A stretch of 14,126 nucleotides of DNA, from assembly GCA_947625445.1 (NCBI GenBank), contig CANQOM010000026.1:1-14126 (forward strand), given 5' to 3'. The notes beneath the pieces are model-generated. The model had not been told where the DNA came from, made no database searches, and worked only from the letters and a program-made list of their open reading frames with translations. Origin of the DNA: Candidatus Gastranaerophilales bacterium (lineage in GTDB: Bacteria > Cyanobacteriota > Vampirovibrionia > Gastranaerophilales > Gastranaerophilaceae). This document shows positions 8,132-13,922 of the stretch, in pieces. The position numbers were made by a program, and so were the translations under genes. Numbering within the stretch: position 1 is the first letter of the stretch; the number at the start of each line of letters is the position of its first letter.

Positions 8132-8806
8132 TTAATGTTCCTCTGAAACTGCAGATGTAATATATGCTATTGTAAGCATCATAAATACAAATGCTTGTAT
8201 AAAAGCAACAAATATTTCAAATAACATAACAGGAACGGGTGCAACTAATGCAACCAGCCCCATTACAACCGATACCAATATTTCACCTGCAAGTATATTC
8301 GCAAAAAGACGAAGTGCCAAACTTAACGGTCTGGTTATCATCTCTAAAATATCTACCAATGTTGTTATTATTCCAGTTATACTTAATCCGTGATATATAT
8401 ATTTTATTCCTTTTTCTCTAAATCCGTAATACAAATAATACAAAAGCACAATTACCGCTAATGCGGCAGTAAGATTTATATCATTTGTCGGAGAAGCAAA
8501 CTCACCTTGTTTTAATTGTATCAATTTTAAGGGTAATTGCCCCATTAAATTCGCAAAAAGAATAAACAAAAACAATGAAGCAACAATAGGAATATGCTTA
8601 TCCCCATTTTTTACTTCTTTTAAATTCCCCAGAAAAAATTTTATTACACTTTCCGCACATGCTTGTGCCTTTGTGGGTATTATTTGCAAATTTCGTGTGA
8701 GTATAAACGATATCAATATTAAAATTGCCATCGCAAACCACATTGTTATTAATGTATCCCAATGTATATGAAAATTACCTATATATCCTACCCAATGTTC
8801 GCCCAT
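8132..8806 (-). CDS. atpB: ATP synthase F0 subunit a
   Basis: The stator channel subunit through which protons reach the c-ring. The 224 residues are predominantly hydrophobic, with about five or six membrane helices. Seen: ASPTNDINLTAALA (104-117), typical of cyanobacterial and related a subunits; PLSLALRLFANILAGEIL with the essential Arg166; and the final helix pair FEIFVAFIQAFVFMMLTIAY with Gln204 in the family's usual place. The product is a little shorter than the ~250-270 residues common in Cyanobacteria, mainly at the N-terminus. A modest AGGT site lies 5 nt before the ATG. It is the first gene of the block; no atpI-like gene precedes it, and the next gene upstream is divergent. I could not pick out a convincing promoter for it in the A/T-rich 187-bp gap. 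Confidence 0.97.
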   Translation of the reverse strand: MGEHWVGYIGNFHIHWDTLITMWFAMAILILISFILTRNLQIIPTKAQACAESVIKFFLGNLKEVKNGDKHIPIVASLFLFILFANLMGQLPLKLIQLKQGEFASPTNDINLTAALAVIVLLYYLYYGFREKGIKYIYHGLSITGIITTLVDILEMITRPLSLALRLFANILAGEILVSVVMGLVALVAPVPVMLFEIFVAFIQAFVFMMLTIAYITSAVSEEH

Positions 8807-8889
8807 TTATAACCTATAATTTTATATATTGCCTTGATATTATTTATGTTATCACAATTAAATTAAAAATAGAATATCACTAATACTAT

Positions 8890-8917
8890 TTGCTAATAAA
8901 AAAAAATATGATATAAT
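8890..8917 (+). promoter_or_regulatory. Sigma-70-type promoter for the 8994/hydE unit
   Basis: A perfect -10 hexamer TATAAT at 8912-8917 is preceded by TG one base upstream (8909-8910), an extended -10. A partial -35 (TTGCTA, four of six consensus bases) lies at 8890-8895 with a 16-bp spacer. It predicts a start near 8924 and a leader of about 70 nt before the ATG at 8994. This is the best promoter-like sequence in the gap between atpB and the 8994 gene. Confidence 0.65.
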
Positions 8918-8993
8918 TAATAGTCCAAATTTTTAGCTTAAATTCCCAAAATTTATGTTAATAATATAACGGGTTATCAAGAAAGGAATGTGA

Positions 8994-9413
8994 ATGAAAG
9001 TATCAAGCGTAAATTCTTCAAATGTTTTTCAACAAATAATTCATAAACCTGAAAAAATAAGAAATAATAATTATTCTCAAAATTCTAACAATAAAACTGA
9101 AGTATTATTAAATGCCCTTGCAATATTTGGCATTGCATCAATTGCAATTGCAACAAGTAAAAAAGGTATTAATTATATTAAAAATAATCAAAATAAAATA
9201 CATAAAATTTTTTATTGGCATAAAGACCCGGTTGTAAGAGCCTTAAAAGGTAAAAGAAATGCTGAAGCAGTTGAAATTTATAAAAAATTAATGAATCAAA
9301 AAAAATATAATTCTCTGCAAAAAAGATTTAATTTAAATGAATTTAAAGATAAATCTTCACAAGCACTTCACCATATACTTGATAATTCCGCAAATTTACA
9401 AAGAGTAATATAA
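8994..9413 (+). CDS. Unrecognised 139-aa single-span membrane protein, upstream of hydE
   Basis: I do not recognise this protein. It starts at an ATG with a good Shine-Dalgarno (GAAAGGA, 6 nt upstream). The N-terminus is a Ser/Asn-rich polar stretch (MKVSSVNSSNVFQQI), followed by Asn-rich residues. One hydrophobic helix is likely at about residues 36-53 (EVLLNALAIFGIASIAIA). After it comes a basic region, INYIKNNQNKIHKIFYWHK, and a helical, Lys-rich tail. With positive charges after the helix, the C-terminal part is probably cytoplasmic. It shares a transcription unit with hydE, which begins 1 bp after its stop codon. That does not prove a role in hydrogenase maturation. Its base use matches its neighbours, so there is no sign of recent transfer. 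Probably a lineage-restricted protein. Confidence 0.7.
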   Translation: MKVSSVNSSNVFQQIIHKPEKIRNNNYSQNSNNKTEVLLNALAIFGIASIAIATSKKGINYIKNNQNKIHKIFYWHKDPVVRALKGKRNAEAVEIYKKLMNQKKYNSLQKRFNLNEFKDKSSQALHHILDNSANLQRVI

Positions 9414-9414
9414 A

Positions 9415-10410
9415 TTGAACATAAACTTAAATAAAAATGACATAATAGAAATACTTTCTGATAAATCAACAAAATTATTTGAAAGTGCCGATAAAATAAG
9501 AAAAGAATTTAAAGGAGATTATGTTCATTTAAGAGCATTGGTGGAATTTACAAATATATGTAAATGTAATTGCCTATACTGTGGGTTAAGGCGGGATAAT
9601 AAAAAAGTTGACAGGTACAGACTTAAAGAAAAGCAAATAATTGATTGTGCAAAATTAAGTGCACAATACGGTTATAAGACAATAGTACTCCAAGGCGGAG
9701 AAGATGAATATTATAGTGCTGATAAAATTGCTTCCGTCATAAAAGAAATTAAAAAGTTTAATCTTGCAATAACACTAAGTATAGGTGAAAGACCATATGA
9801 TGAATATAAACTTTTTAAAACTATAGGTGCAGACAGATATCTGTTAAGAATAGAAACAACAGATAAAGAATTGTATAAAAAAATGCACCCAATGGCAAGT
9901 TTTGAAAACAGATTAAATTGTTTATACAACTTAAAATCACTGGGATATGAAGTAGGAACAGGTTGTTTGGTGGGTTTACCCGAACAATCCCTTGAATCTT
10001 TAGCAAATGATATATTATTTTTTAAAGAATTAGATGCGGATATGGTCGGTATAGGACCATTTATTCCTCATCCCAATACTCCCTTAAAAAATGCATCTTC
10101 TGATAATTTTGATTTAGCATTAAGAGTTATGGCTACAGTTAGACTCTTAATGCCTGATATAAATATACCTGCTACTTCTGCCATGGAAACTTTAAAACCT
10201 AATGGCAGAATAATAGCTCTCCAATCCGGTGCTAATGTTATTATGCCAAATATGACTGATACTATTTACAGAAAAAAATATGAAATTTATCCTGGCAAAA
10301 TTTGTATTAATGACTCTCCTAATATGTGTGTTAATTGCATAAAATCCAAAATTGAAAGTATTAACAGAAAAGTATCTGTCTCTAAAGGATTCAGATATGA
10401 TAAAGAATAA
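9415..10410 (+). CDS. hydE: [FeFe]-hydrogenase H-cluster radical SAM maturase HydE
   Basis: HydE is a radical SAM enzyme that, with HydF and HydG, builds the di-iron subcluster of the [FeFe]-hydrogenase H-cluster, contributing to its dithiomethylamine bridge. Seen in 331 aa: the radical SAM motif CX3CX2C at Cys49, Cys53, Cys56 (ICKCNCLYCGLRRDN); VLQGGED near 91-97; ITLSIGERPYDEY near 119-131; RIETTD near 145-150; and DMVGIGPFIPHPNTPL near 209-224, a HydE hallmark. A second C-terminal triad CX7CX2C at Cys297, Cys305, Cys308 matches the spacing of the accessory [2Fe-2S] site known from Thermotoga HydE. The start is a TTG 1 bp after the preceding gene, with a weak AAAGAG site, so translation is probably coupled. 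BioB/PylB relatives share the fold but not this motif set. No hydF, hydG or hydrogenase gene is in the window. Confidence 0.93.
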   Translation: MNINLNKNDIIEILSDKSTKLFESADKIRKEFKGDYVHLRALVEFTNICKCNCLYCGLRRDNKKVDRYRLKEKQIIDCAKLSAQYGYKTIVLQGGEDEYYSADKIASVIKEIKKFNLAITLSIGERPYDEYKLFKTIGADRYLLRIETTDKELYKKMHPMASFENRLNCLYNLKSLGYEVGTGCLVGLPEQSLESLANDILFFKELDADMVGIGPFIPHPNTPLKNASSDNFDLALRVMATVRLLMPDINIPATSAMETLKPNGRIIALQSGANVIMPNMTDTIYRKKYEIYPGKICINDSPNMCVNCIKSKIESINRKVSVSKGFRYDKE

Positions 10411-10442
10411 AATTTAATCCAATATCACAAACGTAGAATTGT

Positions 10443-11099
10443 TTACATTTTAATAAGAGTTAATTGTTCACTCTTTGAAAAATGTTTTTCAAAAAATTTA
10501 TTTCTGTGCCACTTTGTTAATCCGTACTTATCAACTGCATCTATATGTTCTTTTGTCATATAACCTTTATTTTTCTTCCAGTTATACATAGGAAACTCTT
10601 TATCTAGTTCAGTCATAAACCTGTCTCTGGTTACTTTTGCAATAATACTCGCTGCGGCTATTGCTGCACTTTTAGAATCACCTTTTACTATTGTTTTTTG
10701 TTTGAATTTGAAATCCCTTATTAATTTATTCCCGTCTACAAGTACAATTACATTATCGGAAGCTAATTTTGATATAACATCATAACAAGCTTTTTGCATT
10801 GTATATAAAGACGTTTTTAAAATATTATATTTTTCTATTTCTTCAATAGTACCTGCTTTAACAGACCATACTGAATTATTAATAATTATTTCATACAACT
10901 CTTCTCTAACTCTTTCAGATAATTGTTTGGAATCATTAAGTTTAGATAATTTATCAATTGTTTTATTCTTAATATCCTTAAAGCAAACGGAAGCTGCAAA
11001 AACAGGACCTGCCCCAGGGCCTCTTCCCGCTTCATCCGTACCGACTATATAATCGGAATCTATCAAATTATCATTATCAAATTTAAACAAATTATTCAT
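10443..11099 (-). CDS. rnhB: Ribonuclease HII
   Basis: Cuts the RNA strand of RNA/DNA hybrids and removes single ribonucleotides left in DNA. Seen: YIVGTDEAGRGPGAGPVFAA with the first two acidic residues Asp22 and Glu23; LNDSKQLSERVREELYE; VLVDGN with Asp122; and KGDSKSAAIAAASIIAKVTRDR with Asp159, completing the DEDD active site, then MYNWKKNKGYMTKEHIDAV. I chose the ATG at 11099 (218 aa), preceded by GGATTGGT. An alternative in-frame TTG at 11126 adds nine residues and overlaps the ylqF stop by 4 bp, so it cannot be excluded. It is last in the rplS-ylqF-rnhB set and converges on hydE with a 32-bp gap that holds no hairpin. Confidence 0.97.
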   Translation of the reverse strand: MNNLFKFDNDNLIDSDYIVGTDEAGRGPGAGPVFAASVCFKDIKNKTIDKLSKLNDSKQLSERVREELYEIIINNSVWSVKAGTIEEIEKYNILKTSLYTMQKACYDVISKLASDNVIVLVDGNKLIRDFKFKQKTIVKGDSKSAAIAAASIIAKVTRDRFMTELDKEFPMYNWKKNKGYMTKEHIDAVDKYGLTKWHRNKFFEKHFSKSEQLTLIKM

Positions 11100-11122
11100 A
11101 ATTACCAATCCAGTGTGAGCAA

Positions 11123-11995
11123 TCAAAACTTCGGTTCACTTTCATTATCAAAATATTTTCTCGGACAATCAAGAGTTAATCTTCCGAGTCTTCCTACTCT
11201 GAAATCATTTAATATGTTTTGAGCACATCTTTTAGTGTCAGCTTTTGCACCTGTAATAAGCCAATTTCTTTTTAAAGCTATTTCTTCAATATTAATTTCT
11301 TCGTCTTCCAAGTTATAATATTCTTTTATTAAATTAGGATATATTTTCCCTACATCATTAATAAAAGCAGATGCAACCATTTCAACATCATAAGCATTTT
11401 CTCCGATAGAATCAACAAAAGCTAATTTATATGCTTTTTCTTGATTTTGTTGTTTTAAAGGAATAATTCCCGGAGTATCCAACAAATCAACTTTAGGATT
11501 AATTCTTACCCACTGTTGCTCTCTGGTAACACCGGCTTTAGCTCCGGTTTTTGCCTTAGTTTTTTTTATAAGTTTATTTATTATGCTTGATTTGCCAACA
11601 TTTGGCATCCCAACCACCATAACCCTAACGGCTCTGGGCAATAATCCTTTTTGTACTAAAGATATAATCTTAGGTCGCCCCAGCTCTACTACTTTATTTA
11701 AAATTTTTGAAACATCTTTATTATCACTTGCACTCGTTGTTAATACCGGGCAATTTGTTTTTTCTTTTATAAATTTTAACCAATTTTTAGTTAACTCTGA
11801 ATCTGATAAATCACTTTTATTTAATAGCACCAGACGTGGTTTTTCCTTAATAAGTTTATCTATATCAGGATATGCAGAACTATCCGGTATTCTGGCATCC
11901 AAAACTTCAATTACAACATCAACTAAATTAAGTTGTTCTTTTAATTTTTTTTCAGCCTTAGCAATATGTCCGGGATACCAATGTATATGTTCCAT
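11123..11995 (-). CDS. ylqF: Ribosome biogenesis GTPase YlqF/RbgA
   Basis: A circularly permuted GTPase that helps mature the large ribosomal subunit. The motif order shows the permutation. It starts with HWYPGHIAKA (5-14), then the G4 motif NKSD (59-62) and G5 SAS (88-90), and only after these the P-loop GMPNVGKSS (129-137), a G2 threonine in KAGVTRE and the G3 motif DTPG (173-176). A helical RNA-binding tail follows, ending in RVGRLGRLTLDCP. The length, 290 aa, is normal for RbgA. I chose the ATG at 11995 because AAGAGGT lies 4 nt upstream and the family begins with this W-x-PGH stretch; an in-frame ATG at 12028 would add 11 residues but has no such site and would sit in the hairpin region. 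Clustered with rplS and rnhB as in Bacillus. Confidence 0.97.
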   Translation of the reverse strand: MEHIHWYPGHIAKAEKKLKEQLNLVDVVIEVLDARIPDSSAYPDIDKLIKEKPRLVLLNKSDLSDSELTKNWLKFIKEKTNCPVLTTSASDNKDVSKILNKVVELGRPKIISLVQKGLLPRAVRVMVVGMPNVGKSSIINKLIKKTKAKTGAKAGVTREQQWVRINPKVDLLDTPGIIPLKQQNQEKAYKLAFVDSIGENAYDVEMVASAFINDVGKIYPNLIKEYYNLEDEEINIEEIALKRNWLITGAKADTKRCAQNILNDFRVGRLGRLTLDCPRKYFDNESEPKF

Positions 11996-12007
11996 TTTTA
12001 CCTCTTG

Positions 12008-12051
12008 TAAAATAAAAGCCATATTCAAAGTATAAACTATGATATGGCTTT
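12008..12051 (-). terminator. Hairpin with T-rich tail between rplS and ylqF
   Basis: A perfect 10-bp inverted repeat (AAAGCCATAT at 12015-12024 with ATATGGCTTT at 12042-12051) with a 17-nt loop lies 22 bp after the rplS stop. On the minus strand it continues as GGCTTTTATTTTAC, a plausible U-tract. The ylqF ribosome-binding site follows at once, at 12006-12000. It could end rplS messages, protect their 3' end, or let only a fraction continue into ylqF-rnhB. Confidence 0.6.
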
Positions 12052-12073
12052 ATATTATTAAATTATACCTAAT

Positions 12074-12427
12074 CTATTTTTTTTCAATTTTTTCTCTGAT
12101 ACGAGTAGCTTTACCTGAACGTTCTCTTAAATAATACAATTTAGCACGTTTAACATCACCACGTCTTACTATTGTAATTTTCTCAACACGAGGAGAATAA
12201 ACAGGGAAAACACGTTCAACGCCAACACCTTGGAATATTTTTCTTACGGTTATAGTTTTTCCAACACCGCTACCACGTTTTTTTAATATGGTTCCTTCAA
12301 ATGCCTGTGTTCTCTCTTTATTTCCTTCTATAATTCTTACGGAAACTCTTACTGTATCTCCAGGATTTAATTCAGGTAATTCTTTATTTAAATATTCTTT
12401 TCCTAAACTTTCTACTATAGGGTTCAT
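12074..12427 (-). CDS. rplS: 50S ribosomal protein L19
   Basis: L19 sits at the 30S-50S interface of the ribosome. The 117 residues show the family pattern NPGDTVRVSVRIIEGNKER, TQAFEGTILKKRGSGVGKT, TVRKIFQGVGVERVFPVYSP, RVEKITIVRRGDVKRAKLYY, LRERSGKATRIREK. An in-frame ATG lies 18 bp further upstream (12445). I chose 12427 because AAAAGGA, the only good Shine-Dalgarno, lies 8 nt before it and overlaps the codons of the upstream ATG reading. The upstream ATG has only A/T-rich sequence before it, and L19 normally begins close to this MNP. First gene of the rplS-ylqF-rnhB set. Confidence 0.98.
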   Translation of the reverse strand: MNPIVESLGKEYLNKELPELNPGDTVRVSVRIIEGNKERTQAFEGTILKKRGSGVGKTITVRKIFQGVGVERVFPVYSPRVEKITIVRRGDVKRAKLYYLRERSGKATRIREKIEKK

Positions 12428-12463
12428 GACTACATTCCTTTTCATTTAATATATTATTCTTCA

Positions 12464-12492
12464 ATATTATTTAAAACATAATTTTTCTTCAA
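12464..12492 (-). promoter_or_regulatory. Candidate promoter of rplS
   Basis: On the minus strand TTGAAG (12492-12487; four of six -35 consensus bases) is followed after 17 bp by TAATAT (12469-12464; four of six -10 bases). It would give a leader of roughly 30 nt before the ATG at 12427. In such A/T-rich DNA partial matches are common, so support is moderate. Confidence 0.4.
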
Positions 12493-12531
12493 GTATTTTT
12501 TTTGAATTTTATTGGTTTTTATTAAAAAACT

Positions 12532-12547
12532 GTTAACAATTGTTAAC
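12532..12547. promoter_or_regulatory. Perfect 16-bp palindrome, possible operator
   Basis: GTTAACAATTGTTAAC reads the same on both strands. It lies between two divergent genes, about 40 bp upstream of the candidate rplS -35 and about 22 bp upstream of the candidate -35 for the 12629 gene. Its length and symmetry suit a dimeric regulator. No long T tract follows on either strand and there is no loop, so it does not look like a terminator. The regulator is unknown. Confidence 0.45.
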
Positions 12548-12569
12548 GAAAATGAATAAAAAACTAAAG

Positions 12570-12597
12570 TTTTCAATAAAAGTTACCGATATATAAA
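12570..12597 (+). promoter_or_regulatory. Candidate promoter of the 12629 gene
   Basis: TTTTCA at 12570-12575 (four of six -35 bases) and TATAAA at 12592-12597 (five of six -10 bases) are separated by 16 bp. They predict a start near 12604, about 25 nt before the ATG. The gene has no other upstream partner on this strand, so a promoter must be in this gap. Confidence 0.45.
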
Positions 12598-12628
12598 ATA
12601 TAAAAAGTAACTGGAGAAAAGGCAAAAA

Positions 12629-13156
12629 ATGGGATTAAATGTGGGTTCTGTATATTCTTATAATGCGCCAAAGTCTATAATAGACACCCAAGCGTTAACA
12701 AAAGTAACAGAACAAATCTTAAATCCGAATAATGATAAAAGTATTGATGTTTCTAAATTAGATTTATCAAAATTTAACAGAGCAACAATAGGTACAGATT
12801 TTTATGCACTAAGAACTAACGGAGAAATTGCATTAAAAGCATCCAAAGCTGCCGTTGATTTCGACATAAAATTAAGTCCCGAATTTATGCAAAATGTTCA
12901 ATATTTGAACTCACAAGCGGCACAAAGCTTATTTACATCAAAAGAAAATAACGGAAAAATAAATATAAATCTTGAAATTACGGAAATTAAAACTGATTCA
13001 CAAGAAATTCAAGCTTCGTCACAAATTGATGAAACTTGGGATATGAATAAAGATAAACGAGGTTCGAATCCGTTTTCCTTCTACGCGAATATTCAAAAAG
13101 ACGAAGAAGTTGATGATACGGAATTAAAAACGAACTCATTAAGTATTTTTGCCTAA
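12629..13156 (+). CDS. Unrecognised 175-aa soluble protein with its own promoter and terminator
   Basis: I do not recognise this protein. The ATG has AAAAGG 6 nt upstream, with a further GGAG before that. It has no signal peptide or membrane segment. The N-terminus MGLNVGSVYSYNAPKSI is Ser/Tyr/Asn-rich. Residues ~20-100 look mixed or helical (TQALTKVTEQILNPNNDKSI; then Ala/Ser-rich QNVQYLNSQAAQSLF), and 105-125 could form a beta strand pair (KININLEITEIKT). The C-terminal third is acidic and polar (RGSNPFSFYANIQKDEEVDD) and probably flexible. There are no cysteines. It is monocistronic: a terminator follows 24 bp after the stop. A compact gene with separate control suggests a well-expressed, lineage-specific protein, but no function can be given. 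The N-terminus faintly resembles that of the 8994 protein in being short and Ser/Val/Asn-rich. Confidence 0.72.
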   Translation: MGLNVGSVYSYNAPKSIIDTQALTKVTEQILNPNNDKSIDVSKLDLSKFNRATIGTDFYALRTNGEIALKASKAAVDFDIKLSPEFMQNVQYLNSQAAQSLFTSKENNGKININLEITEIKTDSQEIQASSQIDETWDMNKDKRGSNPFSFYANIQKDEEVDDTELKTNSLSIFA

Positions 13157-13180
13157 TACATTGTTACTTTTTTGAAATTT

Positions 13181-13208
13181 GACGAAATTTTTATTTCGTC
13201 TTTTTTTT
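13181..13208 (+). terminator. Rho-independent terminator after the 12629 gene
   Basis: A perfect 8-bp stem (GACGAAAT at 13181-13188 with ATTTCGTC at 13193-13200) and a 4-nt T loop are followed by eight T residues (13201-13208). It directly follows the 12629 gene. The T tract runs into the stop codon of the convergent 13207 gene. On the minus strand no T tract follows the stem. Confidence 0.88.
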
Positions 13209-13839
13209 ATATTCCAATAACAGGAAGTTTTGCGTAATCACCAATAATAACGGGATTAAATTCATCACTGCCAAGTGCAACAAATCTTGCTAATATAGCT
13301 CCTAATATTGCTTCTAATTGAGCAACAGGAAGCATATTTACCGGTAACTCTCGCATATTATATTTTATTCTTAATGTATCTTGCAATGATTTACAATCAA
13401 TAGGAGTTCTTTCTCGATAACTGTAACAATTACCTAATCTTTTTTTTATGTTATCAACATCAAATCTAAAAATATCAACACCATTATCTTTTAATTCTTT
13501 AAAATATTCACAACCTCTTGTTGAAAATCTGTTTGTCCAACCGTCATGATTTTGTATTTTATCTTCAAGATTCACTACATCATATGTTCTTGAGTTATAT
13601 TTCCATTTGCTATTGAGCATAACTTCATTTTCAGGAATAGAAACCATTATGATATTGTTCTTTATTCCCGTCATATTGTCTATAAAATATTTAACATCAC
13701 TCATAGAAAAAAGTTTTTCAAGCTTTACTATTTTCAAGTCTTTATCAATAATCGCCGCAGCAGATTCTACCGTACTCAAGTTGCTTAATGAAATTCCTGT
13801 ATATGATATTTTAAAATCTTTACTTTTTATTATTTCCAT
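13207..13839 (-). CDS. Hypothetical protein, possibly a divergent DUF429/RNase H-fold protein, 210 aa
   Basis: I cannot name this with certainty. The layout resembles the DUF429 family of predicted RNase H-like nucleases. A first strand pair reads YTGISLSNLS...AAAIIDKDLKIVKLE (about 13-41); a strand IIMVSIPENEVML (about 63-75) sits where DUF429 has its hydrophobic-D-x-P strand; and a C-terminal helix plus strand reads LEAILGAILARFVALGSDEF and NPVIIGDYAKLPVIGI, like the ALxxALxA...GD.EEG.IVVP ending of that family. The expected acidic residues appear replaced (Ser at ISLS and at VSIPEN, Glu178 near the end), so it may lack nuclease activity. An Arg/Cys-rich middle (LGNCYSYRERTPIDCKS) is also present. 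No signal peptide. Start ATG at 13839, with a weak AAAGAA site. Divergent from the kinase gene at 13923. Confidence 0.6.
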   Translation of the reverse strand: MEIIKSKDFKISYTGISLSNLSTVESAAAIIDKDLKIVKLEKLFSMSDVKYFIDNMTGIKNNIIMVSIPENEVMLNSKWKYNSRTYDVVNLEDKIQNHDGWTNRFSTRGCEYFKELKDNGVDIFRFDVDNIKKRLGNCYSYRERTPIDCKSLQDTLRIKYNMRELPVNMLPVAQLEAILGAILARFVALGSDEFNPVIIGDYAKLPVIGI

Positions 13840-13869
13840 ATTGATTCTTTATTATAGTTTTATGCTACT

Positions 13870-13899
13870 ATTATAAAGTAATCCAATATAAAAAATCAA
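13870..13899 (-). promoter_or_regulatory. Candidate promoter of the 13207-13839 gene
   Basis: On the minus strand TTGATT (13899-13894; four of six -35 bases) is followed after 18 bp by a perfect TATAAT (13875-13870). This gives a leader of about 25 nt. A second TATAAT-like sequence lies closer to the ATG but would leave almost no leader. Confidence 0.5.
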
Positions 13900-13922
13900 A
13901 AAATTAAGAATTAAGGGGAAAT

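Noticed and set aside
8807..8993. Promoter for atpB in the divergent gap
   Set aside because: Several A/T-rich strings resemble -10 boxes on the minus strand but none has a partner -35 at proper spacing, so no call is made.
10411..10442. Shared terminator between convergent hydE and rnhB
   Set aside because: The 32-bp gap holds no inverted repeat or T tract.
11583..12035. Open frame of 150 aa on the plus strand opposite ylqF
   Set aside because: ylqF has all its GTPase motifs in the other strand; this is a shadow frame running through the ylqF start and hairpin.
12428..12445. Upstream in-frame ATG for rplS giving six extra residues
   Set aside because: Those codons contain the AAAAGGA Shine-Dalgarno of the next ATG, no site precedes the upstream ATG, and L19 proteins begin near the downstream methionine.
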